A stretch of DNA of 64,000 nt from Dyadobacter sp. 3J3 (GTDB lineage: Bacteria > Bacteroidota > Bacteroidia > Cytophagales > Spirosomataceae), in the NCBI RefSeq assembly GCF_009801115.1, contig NZ_VTOL01000003.1, forward strand, positions 1-64,000, given 5' to 3'. Each line of letters begins with the position of its first letter. The first letter of the stretch is position 1. Under the pieces are notes generated by a model. It did no database searches, was not told the origin of the DNA, and saw only the letters and a program-made list of their open reading frames with translations. A program made the position numbers and the translations under genes. Positions 36,413 to 45,446 of this stretch are shown here, in pieces.

Positions 36413-36490
36413 AACGCTTTTTCCTACGACAGTACAAACTGTTTCAGGTTCAAAGGGTATTTCTCAGTCCAATTTTGGACACCCCTAAAG
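36413..36490 (-). promoter_or_regulatory. TPP riboswitch (THI element)
   Basis: On the minus strand the order is AGGGGTGTCC, ACTGAGAAATACCC, TTTGAACCTGAAACAG, then a short stem and CGTAGGAAAAAGCG. These are the conserved pieces of the TPP aptamer (GGGTGYC...CTGAGA...ACCC, GAACCTGA, and the terminal GTAGGGAA variant). It sits upstream of thiM in the right orientation. The expression platform between 36323 and 36412 is short and I could not resolve a clear terminator, so translational control is possible. Confidence 0.92.
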
Positions 36491-36605
36491 CCATTCTTAT
36501 CTACGAATGTAGTAGTTTTGGTCATTATTAAAAACAGAAAGTATTTTTAACAACGGTTTTTCTTAACCTTGCTATCTCACATCTAAATTCTATTTTTTTT
36601 TACAA

Positions 36606-37256
36606 ATGATTAAAGCGGCAATATTTGACATGGACGGATTGCTTATCGATTCAGAACCGATCTGGACGGAGGCAGCCACGGAAGTGATGCAAAAAGTAAA
36701 CTTCAAACTAACACACGACCTGAAACTTCAGACAACCGGGTTGTCTATAAAATTATTTCTTGAATTCTGCTATCGTATCCAACCGTGGAACACGCCGGAT
36801 CGTAAAGAACTCGAACAAGAAATTTTAACGATTGCACACAAAAATATTATCGCTAACGCCAAACCGATGCCTGGCGCTATTGAGCTTGTCAAAAATCTTC
36901 ATGCAGAAAAAATAAAACTGGCCGTTGCTTCCGCCTCCCATATGGAACTGATTGAAGCGGTACTACGAAGACTGGAAATCATCGATTATTTTGATACCTG
37001 GCATTCAGGAGAACTGGAAGAACATACCAAACCGCATCCGGCTGTGTATATTTCTACGGCGGCAAAACTGGGAATTCCCGTGCATGAGTGTATTGCTTTT
37101 GAAGATTCTTTTACCGGTCTCCGTTCGGCACACGCGGCTAAAATGATAACCATTTGTGTTCCAAATCCGGAGGTGTACGATGATCCGAAATTTGATCTTG
37201 CCCATTATAAATTGCGCTCACTGGAAGAATTTGATATTTTGGCTGTTGGAGTTTAA
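36606..37256 (+). CDS. HAD-IA sugar phosphatase (HxpB/YniC-like)
   Basis: A 216-residue HAD hydrolase with the nucleophile motif FDMDGLLIDSEPIW (Asp8, Asp10), the helical cap at about 15-85, motif II VASASH, motif III Lys in HTKPHP, and motif IV FEDSFTGLRSA. This matches the hexitol phosphatase/2-deoxyglucose-6-phosphatase branch and its beta-phosphoglucomutase relatives. It acts in the cytoplasm on small sugar phosphates; the exact substrate cannot be read from the sequence. It may be co-transcribed with the histidine kinase 76 bp downstream. Confidence 0.92.
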   Translation: MIKAAIFDMDGLLIDSEPIWTEAATEVMQKVNFKLTHDLKLQTTGLSIKLFLEFCYRIQPWNTPDRKELEQEILTIAHKNIIANAKPMPGAIELVKNLHAEKIKLAVASASHMELIEAVLRRLEIIDYFDTWHSGELEEHTKPHPAVYISTAAKLGIPVHECIAFEDSFTGLRSAHAAKMITICVPNPEVYDDPKFDLAHYKLRSLEEFDILAVGV

Positions 37257-37332
37257 GAATAAATGCGATATTAGTCCGGGAGAAAATTTTTCTTCTTAGA
37301 GAATCCCTTAGCCATAGAAAAATCAGAATAGC

Positions 37333-38673
37333 ATGACCGGTCTTCGCCATTTCAGTATTATGATTGCCGTCCGGATAACGGTCATCATTCTTACCGTTAT
37401 CCTTTTGTTCCGGCTGGTCGAATTTCACACCAATGAAGGCCTGATCTATATTCTTGGCTCTATTGTAGTTTTTGTTCAGGCCTCTTTACTCTATAATTAT
37501 GTAACGAAGGTGAACCGGAAACTGATTTATTTCCTGGAATCGGTTCGTTATTCTGATTTTACGATCAATTTCCGGGCGGATAATACCATGGGTACCACGT
37601 TCCGGGAGCTGAACCAGCAATTCAATGAAGTTTTGCAGGCATTTCGTCAGGCGAGAGCGGAGAAAGAGGCAAGTTTGCAATATCTGAATACGATTGTGCA
37701 GCATATCGGAACGGGACTGATTACCTTCGACGGCACAGGACAGGTGAATATTATCAACAGTGCAGCTTTACGGATGCTGGGAATTTATCGCCTTCATCAA
37801 CTCAGCGAACTGGAAGACAAACATCCGAGATTATACGAATTATTGGCTAATCTCAATTCCGGTGTCCGGGAATTATATCGTACCCCAGCGGATCAGCCTT
37901 TGGCCTTACAGGGAGCCGCCATTCAAATGCACGGAAAGTGGGTTCGGATTGTGGTTTTACAAAATATCCAGACGGAACTTCAACAGCAGGAAGTAGAATC
38001 ATGGCAAAACCTGACTCGGGTTTTACGTCATGAAATCATGAATTCGATGACACCGATTGTTTCCTTAGTGGGGACGATGCGGCTGATCGTTAATGAAGAT
38101 ATTGAGCCAAGTACTTCCAATCAGGAAGCTGTAAGCGATTTGAAAGAAGCCTTGCAAACATTGGAAAAACGAAGCAAAGGCATGATGCAGTTTGTAAATG
38201 CCTACCGCGATTTCACCACGCTCCCAAAGCCTAATTTTGCTACATTGGCGGTTAAAGAATTACTCCATGATGTGATGCAGTTATTACAAACGGATCTGAC
38301 AGCGGCAGGTGTTTTATGGCAAATCAATATAAAACCGGAAACACTTTCCCTCAAAGCGGATAGTGCGCAAATTCAACAGGTTTTGATCAATCTGATCAAG
38401 AATGCTTCTGAATCCTTCACCTCACAAGCTAGTCGAATGATTTCGATTAATGCTTATGTTACGGATGGCGTGACGGTAATAGAAGTTGAAGACAATGGGG
38501 ACGGTATTGAACCAGAGGCACTTGACAATATTTTCATTCCTTTTTATACTACTAAAAAAACGGGTTCTGGTATAGGTCTAAGTCTTTCCCGCCAGATTTT
38601 GCAGCAACACGGCGGACAATTAAATGTGAGGTCTGAGGTTGGGAAAGGGACTGTTTTTTCTTTGGTAATCTAG
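37333..38673 (+). CDS. Membrane sensor histidine kinase with PAS domain
   Basis: A 446-residue kinase with two TMs (about 8-27 and 33-52) joined by a very short external loop, a linker, a PAS-like domain (about 105-200, IGTGLITFDGTGQVNIINSA), an H-box LRHEIMNSMTPIVSL with His233, and the ATPase boxes LINLIKNASES, VEDNGDGIEP and GSGIGLSLSRQIL. It has no large sensor domain outside the membrane. Kinases of this type usually sit next to GAFTDA-type NtrC regulators, so it may serve the orphan regulator at 26872-28236, 9 kb away. This link is an inference. Confidence 0.93.
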   Translation: MTGLRHFSIMIAVRITVIILTVILLFRLVEFHTNEGLIYILGSIVVFVQASLLYNYVTKVNRKLIYFLESVRYSDFTINFRADNTMGTTFRELNQQFNEVLQAFRQARAEKEASLQYLNTIVQHIGTGLITFDGTGQVNIINSAALRMLGIYRLHQLSELEDKHPRLYELLANLNSGVRELYRTPADQPLALQGAAIQMHGKWVRIVVLQNIQTELQQQEVESWQNLTRVLRHEIMNSMTPIVSLVGTMRLIVNEDIEPSTSNQEAVSDLKEALQTLEKRSKGMMQFVNAYRDFTTLPKPNFATLAVKELLHDVMQLLQTDLTAAGVLWQINIKPETLSLKADSAQIQQVLINLIKNASESFTSQASRMISINAYVTDGVTVIEVEDNGDGIEPEALDNIFIPFYTTKKTGSGIGLSLSRQILQQHGGQLNVRSEVGKGTVFSLVI

Positions 38674-38845
38674 TTTTTGTCGGTTACACAGAGGCGCACA
38701 TAGAGGTTTTTATTTGGGCACTCGTCCAACGATTTTTTCTACCGTCGGACGGGTAATAAAAAGTTGTTAACGGGAAAAAAAATAGATCTCAAAAGAAAAC
38801 CTCTGTGTCTCTCTTTTTAGCTCTGTGGCCCTCTGCGTAACCTAA

Positions 38846-40051
38846 CTAAACCAACCCCCGCAAGCCAGAAAAGCCTTTTCCCAATACAGCCACATCATCT
38901 GCATTCAGCCAATCTTTCAACAAAGACGAATACAAATCTCTAAAATCAAGGGAGTAACGTAAATCTCCTCCATCCAGATCGACCAGATTCGGCGCTTCAT
39001 TATAAACTATGGAACTGCGTGGCGGGCCGCCGATCAGGAAAACGTTATTTGCAGTTCCATGATCCGTTCCGTTACTACCGTTTTGTTTCACTCTCCGGCC
39101 AAATTCACTAAAAGTCATAATCATCGTCCGGTCCAGTTGACCTTGTTTTTTCAAATCGTCGACAAAAACACCGACTGCATCTGCATATTGTTTCAATAAT
39201 TTATCCTGTTGGTTTCTTTGTCCCACATGCGTATCAAAACCGGAAAGTGATACATAATAAACCTGCGTATCCACGCCTGAAACGATCAGTTCGGTTATGG
39301 TCTTTAAACTTTTTCCAATTTGAGTATCCGGATAATCACTGTAAGTTCCTTTAACCTGACCTTTTTGATATAGATAATCAGCACTGGATTCGGTATCCGC
39401 CAGCGTTTTGTATAAATAACTTACCTGATCATGATCATCTTCTGAATGATGGATTGTTTTGGCGAGATTTCCAGCCATCCCATTTTTTGTCTGGCGATAT
39501 AATTTTTGCGGATCCAGCATCGCCAGTCCATTTGCCTTATTTCCTTTCATGGCCAGACTTAGCGTATCATCAATTTCCAGCATATGATGCGGTTTTATTT
39601 CGCATCCTGCACACGAAGAATCCAGATAACGACCAAGCCAGCCCGTATTCAGATACTGATCCGCATTACTAGCTGTTTGCCAAATATCCATCGACCGAAA
39701 ATGAGAACGATCCGGATTGGGATAACCTACATTATTCAAAATCCTGACACGACCATCGTCATAAAGCCTTCGGAGAGATTCCAGGGCCGGATTTAAACCA
39801 ATTTCATCATTCAAGGTTAATATCTTTTCCTTTTCAATGGCCAAAACTGGCCGTTCACGATAATAAATATCATTCCGATAAGGAATCACGGTATTGAGTC
39901 CGTCATTACCACCTGACAACTGGATCACAACCAGAATCTTTCCATTCGGATTGGCAGAAATTCCGGTTTCATGTGCTTTCAAAAAATGCGGGATCATCAT
40001 TGTCCCGGCAGTAGCAAAAACCGAAGTTCTTATAAAATCACGTCTTTTCAT
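38846..40051 (-). CDS. DUF1501 protein with Tat-type signal
   Basis: A 401-residue protein with a twin-Arg start (MKRRDFIRTSVFATAG) and the sulfatase-like/alkaline-phosphatase-superfamily signature VVIQLSGGNDGLNTVIPY. The later motif MTFSEFGRRVKQNGSNGTDHG is typical of DUF1501. It should be exported folded to the periplasm or outer surface. It follows the DUF1800 gene by 21 bp on the same strand; the two families form a conserved pair of unknown function, often linked to polymer or surface-attached systems. Confidence 0.9.
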   Translation of the reverse strand: MKRRDFIRTSVFATAGTMMIPHFLKAHETGISANPNGKILVVIQLSGGNDGLNTVIPYRNDIYYRERPVLAIEKEKILTLNDEIGLNPALESLRRLYDDGRVRILNNVGYPNPDRSHFRSMDIWQTASNADQYLNTGWLGRYLDSSCAGCEIKPHHMLEIDDTLSLAMKGNKANGLAMLDPQKLYRQTKNGMAGNLAKTIHHSEDDHDQVSYLYKTLADTESSADYLYQKGQVKGTYSDYPDTQIGKSLKTITELIVSGVDTQVYYVSLSGFDTHVGQRNQQDKLLKQYADAVGVFVDDLKKQGQLDRTMIMTFSEFGRRVKQNGSNGTDHGTANNVFLIGGPPRSSIVYNEAPNLVDLDGGDLRYSLDFRDLYSSLLKDWLNADDVAVLGKGFSGLRGLV

Positions 40052-40072
40052 TTTGGATTTTATTTAATGAAA

Positions 40073-41476
40073 TTAACTGATTTGATATTCTGGCAAACCC
40101 ATAAGGGCCAAAGTCAGTTTTCTTATGTATTGTGTACGGTCCGCAATCACGGTTTCTTTACCAGCTATTAAAGCCATAACTGTCGCATCAGGTTTTGTGG
40201 CTAGTAATTCCTGACTCAAAAAATCAGGTAATTTCTGGTTTTCAACCTTTTCAAAACGTTTTGCCCATCGATCCCAATCGACATCGATTTTAGAGTTCTC
40301 ACCTTTCTTTTTTACAGTTTGGTCATTCACATCGCCACTTTCTTTGGCCTGAATTTTTTGTGTCGTAACTCCCGCCATTAAATTCGGAAGCTGCATTCTG
40401 AATAGTAAACTGGAACTGTCGATCCAGTTTCGTCCTCCGGGCCAGCCCGCAACATTTGGAGGATAAAAGAGAATTTGACCCAAAACCTTTTGAATGTATA
40501 ATACAGGTTCTTTATTGACAAAATCTGCATTTAAAGTACGTTGAATGCCAATAACCAATTCAACAGGAGATTTTATCAACCTGTTTTTGGGAGCATCTTC
40601 ATAAAACCATTTAGCGGTAAAAATAGTATGCATCAATCGGCTGATGTCATAACTGGATTTGTAAAAATCCTCAGCCAGTTCGGATATCCGTTTTTCATCA
40701 GGAATTTCGCTGACGAAATTCCGGTATATTTTGGCCGTTATAAATCTTGCTGTCTGTTTTTGTTCCAAAAGGATTTTAATAATATCCTCTCCCTGGAAAT
40801 TTCCGCTTTTACCAAGAAAATTCTTTTCATCCTTATCATGTGCTTTTTCTCTGAACTCAAATTCTCCTTTGGTATTAAATCCCCAGCCGGTAAATGCCCT
40901 GGCTCCTTCTTTTATATCTTTTTCAGTATAATTTCCACGTCCAAGCGTGAACAATTCCATGACCTCCCGCGCGAAATTTTCATTCGGTTTGTTCTTCCGG
41001 TTTTGCTGATTATTCAGAAATTGAAGCATAGCGGGTTCCTTGGAAATAGCCATTAACATATCACCAAAATTGCCCAGCGCATTTTTTCTTATTGTGTTAA
41101 GGTAACTTTGCACAAAAGCAGCATCCTGTACGCGACAGGCAAAATGCCCATGCCAAAACAGCGACATGCGCTCACGAAGTGCTGTGTCACCCTTTGCCAT
41201 TTTGGACATCCAGGCAAGATTCAGTTCCCGGATTTCTTCCCGGTTTTTCTTCATCTTTTCTTTTTTCAGGGTATCTGCGTCCGGCATCATGGCTCCTTCG
41301 CTCATAAGCGGCGGCTTCGAATCTTTGCTTACTGTTTCAATGGGCGTGAAATTTTCACTATCATGAAAAAGTTGGCTTATCGCTTTTTTGATAGAAATAT
41401 CTCTATCAGGCAAACCTCCAAAACCGGCTCTTCGGTACAAATGCAGTACGTCTTTACTTATATTCAAATCTTTCAT
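40073..41476 (-). CDS. DUF1800 protein
   Basis: A 467-residue protein, the usual partner of DUF1501. Visible family motifs are the start LHLYRRAGFGGLP, the RERMSLFWHGHFACR core, the NENFAREVMELFTLGRGNYTEKDI segment and the LFYPPNVAGWPGGRNWID block. The central part has a charged insert (SKDSKPPLMSEG to MKKNREEIREL) and a Lys/Glu-rich spacer near residue 370. No signal peptide is visible, so it may leave the cell with its partner. Function unknown. Confidence 0.9.
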   Translation of the reverse strand: MKDLNISKDVLHLYRRAGFGGLPDRDISIKKAISQLFHDSENFTPIETVSKDSKPPLMSEGAMMPDADTLKKEKMKKNREEIRELNLAWMSKMAKGDTALRERMSLFWHGHFACRVQDAAFVQSYLNTIRKNALGNFGDMLMAISKEPAMLQFLNNQQNRKNKPNENFAREVMELFTLGRGNYTEKDIKEGARAFTGWGFNTKGEFEFREKAHDKDEKNFLGKSGNFQGEDIIKILLEQKQTARFITAKIYRNFVSEIPDEKRISELAEDFYKSSYDISRLMHTIFTAKWFYEDAPKNRLIKSPVELVIGIQRTLNADFVNKEPVLYIQKVLGQILFYPPNVAGWPGGRNWIDSSSLLFRMQLPNLMAGVTTQKIQAKESGDVNDQTVKKKGENSKIDVDWDRWAKRFEKVENQKLPDFLSQELLATKPDATVMALIAGKETVIADRTQYIRKLTLALMGLPEYQIS

Positions 41477-41687
41477 AAGAACGTATTTTATTCTTGGACT
41501 AACGCATTGGACAAAGGTTTAAGCCAATCGGATTTTTCGTTTAAATAATTATTAATCAAATCAATAAGAAATAACCCTTCATCGTTAATAAACTATTATT
41601 ATATTTTATCAATAAATATTTCTATCACAAATCGATATCATTACAACCATTCCTGAGATTTATTAGTCCTGTTAAAAACGAAAAGAG

Positions 41688-42113
41688 ATGAAAAAACTAT
41701 ACTATATTCTTTGGGCAGGAGTTCTGCTTGGCGCTTGTCAGAAATCTTCAGTTGATAAAAAAGAAGAAGGCGTGATTCATTATAAGGAAACGGTGTCAAT
41801 CAATGATGTGCCGCCTGCATCACTTACTTTTTTTGACGTAACAGATAGTCGCTGCCCGGAAGGAGCCAATTGTCTTATTGCAGGTTTCGTCCAAGTGGAT
41901 GTGTCATTGGACGGTGTCACAACGGATGGAAGAATTACGAATCATTTGAAAATGTGTATTGGATGTGGTGATATTATCCCGGACTCCCTGGATTACAGTT
42001 TTGCAGGTCAGGAATATCGTTTTATTTTAAAATCCATTTTACCGCTGACAAGGCCGGTAGGTGAAGTCAAGAAATCAGATTATGCGATTTCTCTTGATAT
42101 AAAAAAGAAGTAA
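41688..42113 (+). CDS. Small lipoprotein with DSRCP motif (tandem copy 1)
   Basis: A 141-residue protein with a lipobox (LLGAC, Cys17) and a beta-strand-rich mature part. The core motif DVTDSRCPEGANCLIAGFVQV recurs in the next gene as EVADSRCPENVNCIWSGSVTV. Four or more Cys residues, including LKMCIGCGD, could form disulfides. It is likely an outer-membrane or inner-membrane lipoprotein facing the periplasm. Function unknown; it is one of two adjacent diverged copies. Confidence 0.75.
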   Translation: MKKLYYILWAGVLLGACQKSSVDKKEEGVIHYKETVSINDVPPASLTFFDVTDSRCPEGANCLIAGFVQVDVSLDGVTTDGRITNHLKMCIGCGDIIPDSLDYSFAGQEYRFILKSILPLTRPVGEVKKSDYAISLDIKKK

Positions 42114-42134
42114 CACCCATTTCGTATAAAAGAT

Positions 42135-42575
42135 ATGACACAAAACTCAATATACTTTCTGGTTTTACTTATTGGATTTTCATCCTGTAAAACAGAAAAA
42201 GTAGGGTTACAGGAAGGCATTGTACTTTTAAACTACAAGAAACCTTTAACCATCGATCCGACCACAAAATCGGTAGCAACTTTTACAGAAGTAGCCGATT
42301 CACGTTGTCCGGAAAATGTTAATTGTATATGGAGCGGTTCTGTTACGGTTGACCTTTTACTGGATATCCAAAGCCAGAAAACACAAAAAGAGCTCAAACT
42401 TTGTTTGTATTGTATGGCTGCAAAAGATGGCACTAAAATTCTCCCAAGTTCAGATGTAGATCTGGGTGGTGAAAAATACCGGATAGAATTAAAATCGGTG
42501 ACGCCATCTCCAAATACTGAAATTCAAAAAAAGAAGGAAGACTACGTAATTTCTATCAAAATTGACAAAATATAA
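42135..42575 (+). CDS. Small lipoprotein with DSRCP motif (tandem copy 2)
   Basis: A 146-residue paralogue of the preceding gene with a lipobox-like GFSSC (Cys18). It shares the DSRCPENVNCIWSG core, a second Cys pair (LCLYCMAA), and the ending EDYVISIKIDK versus SDYAISLDIKKK. It lies 21 bp after copy 1, so it comes from a tandem duplication followed by strong divergence. It is followed by a terminator-type hairpin at 42585-42623. Function unknown. Confidence 0.75.
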   Translation: MTQNSIYFLVLLIGFSSCKTEKVGLQEGIVLLNYKKPLTIDPTTKSVATFTEVADSRCPENVNCIWSGSVTVDLLLDIQSQKTQKELKLCLYCMAAKDGTKILPSSDVDLGGEKYRIELKSVTPSPNTEIQKKKEDYVISIKIDKI

Positions 42576-42584
42576 AACAAAAAA

Positions 42585-42623
42585 ATGGAATACCGGATTG
42601 AGCGATCAACTCCGGTATTCCAT
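42585..42623. terminator. Bidirectional terminator hairpin
   Basis: ATGGAATACCGGA and TCCGGTATTCCAT form a perfect 13-bp stem with a 13-nt loop between the lipoprotein pair and the convergent APC permease. The plus side lacks a strong T run; the minus side is followed by TTTTTTGTTTTATA. Confidence 0.75.
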
Positions 42624-42651
42624 TCTATCATTCACTCACTTTATAATTCTG

Positions 42652-44349
42652 TCATTCAATATTCCCCGCCAACTTGCTCTTTTTGTAGCCGTAACTGAAA
42701 TAAATTACCAGCCCGATCGCTAGCCAGATTACGAAAATCAGCCAGTTGGATGCGCCAAGTTCCGTCATCAGGTAAAGATTGGTAAGAATTCCGGCTACCG
42801 GAAGTACCGAGAAATTTAGTTTGAAGCTCAGTACGGAAAGCATAATCCAGGTAGCCCAGAAAACTACCGTCAGGAATTTATGCTCAAAAATTTCGCTCAC
42901 TGTTAATGATTTCCATTCTGCGATGATGTTCTGACCGTAAAATGCAAGTCCAAGTATTGCGGCAAGCAATCCAAAACCAACCAGAAATTTTCCGTTGAAA
43001 TACGGAACTCTGAATTTCGACTGCTTTGAAATTCCTGAATGATCCAGATAAAGAACGCCGCTGCAAACCAGAATAAAAGCGAAAAAAGTACCGACGCTGG
43101 TTAGATCCACGAAGAAATCCATCTTGAAAAATAATGCAGGAATACCAACGACTAATCCGGTTATGATTGTTGCGAAAGAAGGCGTGTGAAATTTCGGGTG
43201 GATTTTCGAGAATTTTTTCCATAACAAACCATCGCGGCTCATCGTCATCCAGATTCTTGGCTGTCCAAGCTGATATACCAAAAGTGCGCTGGTAATCGCA
43301 ATCACCGAACTGACAGAAATAAGACCTGCCATAAAATCCAGCCCGATTCTTTGGAATACAAAAGCAAGAGGATCGTTTACATTCAGCTCCTTATAATTCA
43401 CCATCCCTGTCAGAACGAGCGTAATAAGTACATATAAAACCGTGCAGATCACCAAACAATAAATCATGGCTTTGGGCATATCACGCTGCGGATCCCGACA
43501 TTCTTCGGCCGTGGTAGAAATGGAATCAAAACCGATAAATGCAAAAAATACAGCCGCCACTCCGCTCAAAACACCTTTTACCCCATTAGGCGCAAACGGC
43601 GTCCAGTTTTCCGGTTTTACGTAAAATGCCCCCGCAAAAATCACCAGTAATACTACCCCGACTTTCAGTACCACCATAATATTACTGGCCGTCCTGGATT
43701 CTTTTATCCCGATATAAACCAGACTGGTTACCAAAGCAGTGATAAGTCCGGCAGGCAGATCCAGAATAAGATGAAAACCTCCTAATATCGGTGCTGTTTG
43801 GTATGCCATTGCGCTCAGTTTTTCGGCAGCCGATAAGGAATCTATTCCCGTACTTTGCAGTTTTTGAAATGCGTCCGCAGCCGAACCGGGATCTATGGTG
43901 AGGTAACCAGGAATCACAATTCCGAAACCTTCGAGCATACTAACAAAATATTTCGACCAGGAAATAGCCACCACCATGTTGGATACGGCATATTCCAAAA
44001 TCAACGCCCAGCCGATAATCCAGGCAAAAAGTTCACCAAAAGCTACATAGGCATACGTATACGCGCTCCCGGAAACGGGGACAGTACTGGCAAATTGTGC
44101 ATAAGATAAGGCTGTAAAAACACAGGCAATTGCTGTAAAAACAAATAAAAGTGAAACAGCCGGCCCTCCATTGAAACTAGCCAGACCAATCGTACTGAAA
44201 ATTCCGGCACCGACTATGGCGGCAATTCCTAACGATACCAAATCCCAGACGCCAAGTATTTTGGTTAACCCACCATTTTCATTCGCATGAGCATCTTTTA
44301 AAATCTGTTCAACTGTTTTTTTACGAAATAGTGAAGTATTTTTTTCCAT
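42652..44349 (-). CDS. APC family cationic-type amino acid permease
   Basis: A 565-residue transporter of the amino acid-polyamine-cation superfamily with at least 12 TMs. TM1 carries the substrate-binding GIAAIVGAGIFSTIG motif, and the AAVFFAFIGFDSISTTAEECRDPQRDMPKA segment in TM6-loop is the cationic amino acid transporter hallmark. The C-terminal extra TMs are like those of YfnA/CAT relatives. It would import amino acids by proton coupling. It stands alone on the minus strand. Confidence 0.92.
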   Translation of the reverse strand: MEKNTSLFRKKTVEQILKDAHANENGGLTKILGVWDLVSLGIAAIVGAGIFSTIGLASFNGGPAVSLLFVFTAIACVFTALSYAQFASTVPVSGSAYTYAYVAFGELFAWIIGWALILEYAVSNMVVAISWSKYFVSMLEGFGIVIPGYLTIDPGSAADAFQKLQSTGIDSLSAAEKLSAMAYQTAPILGGFHLILDLPAGLITALVTSLVYIGIKESRTASNIMVVLKVGVVLLVIFAGAFYVKPENWTPFAPNGVKGVLSGVAAVFFAFIGFDSISTTAEECRDPQRDMPKAMIYCLVICTVLYVLITLVLTGMVNYKELNVNDPLAFVFQRIGLDFMAGLISVSSVIAITSALLVYQLGQPRIWMTMSRDGLLWKKFSKIHPKFHTPSFATIITGLVVGIPALFFKMDFFVDLTSVGTFFAFILVCSGVLYLDHSGISKQSKFRVPYFNGKFLVGFGLLAAILGLAFYGQNIIAEWKSLTVSEIFEHKFLTVVFWATWIMLSVLSFKLNFSVLPVAGILTNLYLMTELGASNWLIFVIWLAIGLVIYFSYGYKKSKLAGNIE

Positions 44350-44580
44350 CCGGGTTTGTTAGGTTAACCATTTATTTAATACACAAAAGCGAAAATAAGG
44401 ATATTCCTATATCATCATGTTATAAGGTCAAAATTTGTTGAATTAATCATCCTTATTCCACGGATAATTCTTTGTTTTCAATTTAGACAATACCGATAAA
44501 ATCTCCTGACTATTCAGTAAATGATAATTTAACTTTATATTTACGGTTACTTCATCCTATGCCCAGTTTAAGTATCTGCT

Positions 44581-45366
44581 ATGAAATGTGCACTGAGTTC
44601 AACACTAATTTTTTCTATTTTTTTACAAAGTGCGTGGGCACAAAATCTCTTGTCTTATACCACAGCGCAGGCACACTCTCACAACGACAACCGACAGCTT
44701 AAACCTTTTAATGAAGCAAGCGAGCAGCAATTTGGTTCTGTCGAAACGGACGTACTGTTGAAAAACGGGGTTCTTTACTCCGTCAACAATATTGAGGATA
44801 CTACGCCGGAAAGAACGTTTGAAAAGCTTTATCTCAGTCCAATAATAGCTCAATTGGAAAAGAACAACGGACAGATTTATTCGCAAAAAGATATTTCTTT
44901 TCAATTTCTGATCGACATAAAATCCAAGGCGGTTGAGACGCTGGATATTTTGGTAAAAGAATTGGAAAAACATCCTGAAATAATTTCTTCCGGCAGCAAT
45001 ATTAAAATCGTGGTAAGCGGCAATATTCCCGTACCCGAATTATTCTTTCAATATCCGGCTTACATTTCTTTCGATGGAAATCCTGATATTACGTATACAC
45101 CGCAACAACTGGAAAGGATCGCGCTTATAAGCCAATCTTTTTCCAGATATACAAGCTGGAACGGGGAAGGCCCTTTACCAAGAAATGATAAAAAACTGAT
45201 ATCAAAAGTTGTTCAGAAAACGCATGGACTGAATAAAAAAATCCGGTTCTGGGATACGCCTGACAATATCAATACCTGGAAAACCATGATGAGCCTTCAG
45301 GTTGATTTTATTGATACAGGAAAAGTGATACAAATGGGTGATTATTTGCGAACTGCACCCCGTTGA
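44581..45366 (+). CDS. Secreted PLC/GDPD-like TIM-barrel protein, catalytic site degenerate
   Basis: A 261-residue protein with a signal peptide (TLIFSIFLQSAWAQ) and the opening AHSHNDNRQLKPFNEASEQQFGSVETDV typical of the HAHNDYxH phosphodiesterase family. Relatives continue with a VAHD-like second histidine; here the segment reads LYSVNNIED, so that residue is missing. The later DTPDNINTW and VDFIDTGKV strands are kept. It may bind rather than cleave a phosphodiester, or use another residue. Its neighbours are an amino acid permease and an ethanolamine permease-like gene, and ethanolamine is a product of phospholipid turnover. Confidence 0.75.
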   Translation: MKCALSSTLIFSIFLQSAWAQNLLSYTTAQAHSHNDNRQLKPFNEASEQQFGSVETDVLLKNGVLYSVNNIEDTTPERTFEKLYLSPIIAQLEKNNGQIYSQKDISFQFLIDIKSKAVETLDILVKELEKHPEIISSGSNIKIVVSGNIPVPELFFQYPAYISFDGNPDITYTPQQLERIALISQSFSRYTSWNGEGPLPRNDKKLISKVVQKTHGLNKKIRFWDTPDNINTWKTMMSLQVDFIDTGKVIQMGDYLRTAPR

Positions 45367-45446
45367 TAAAAATAAAATCCTAAAAAAGTAGACCGAATCG
45401 AGAAACTTTAAGTAATACCGAAACTAAACTTAACCTCACTCCTTGC

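Noticed and set aside
36335..36550. A 71-residue plus-strand frame
   Set aside because: It lies over the TPP riboswitch on the other strand and has no coding character.
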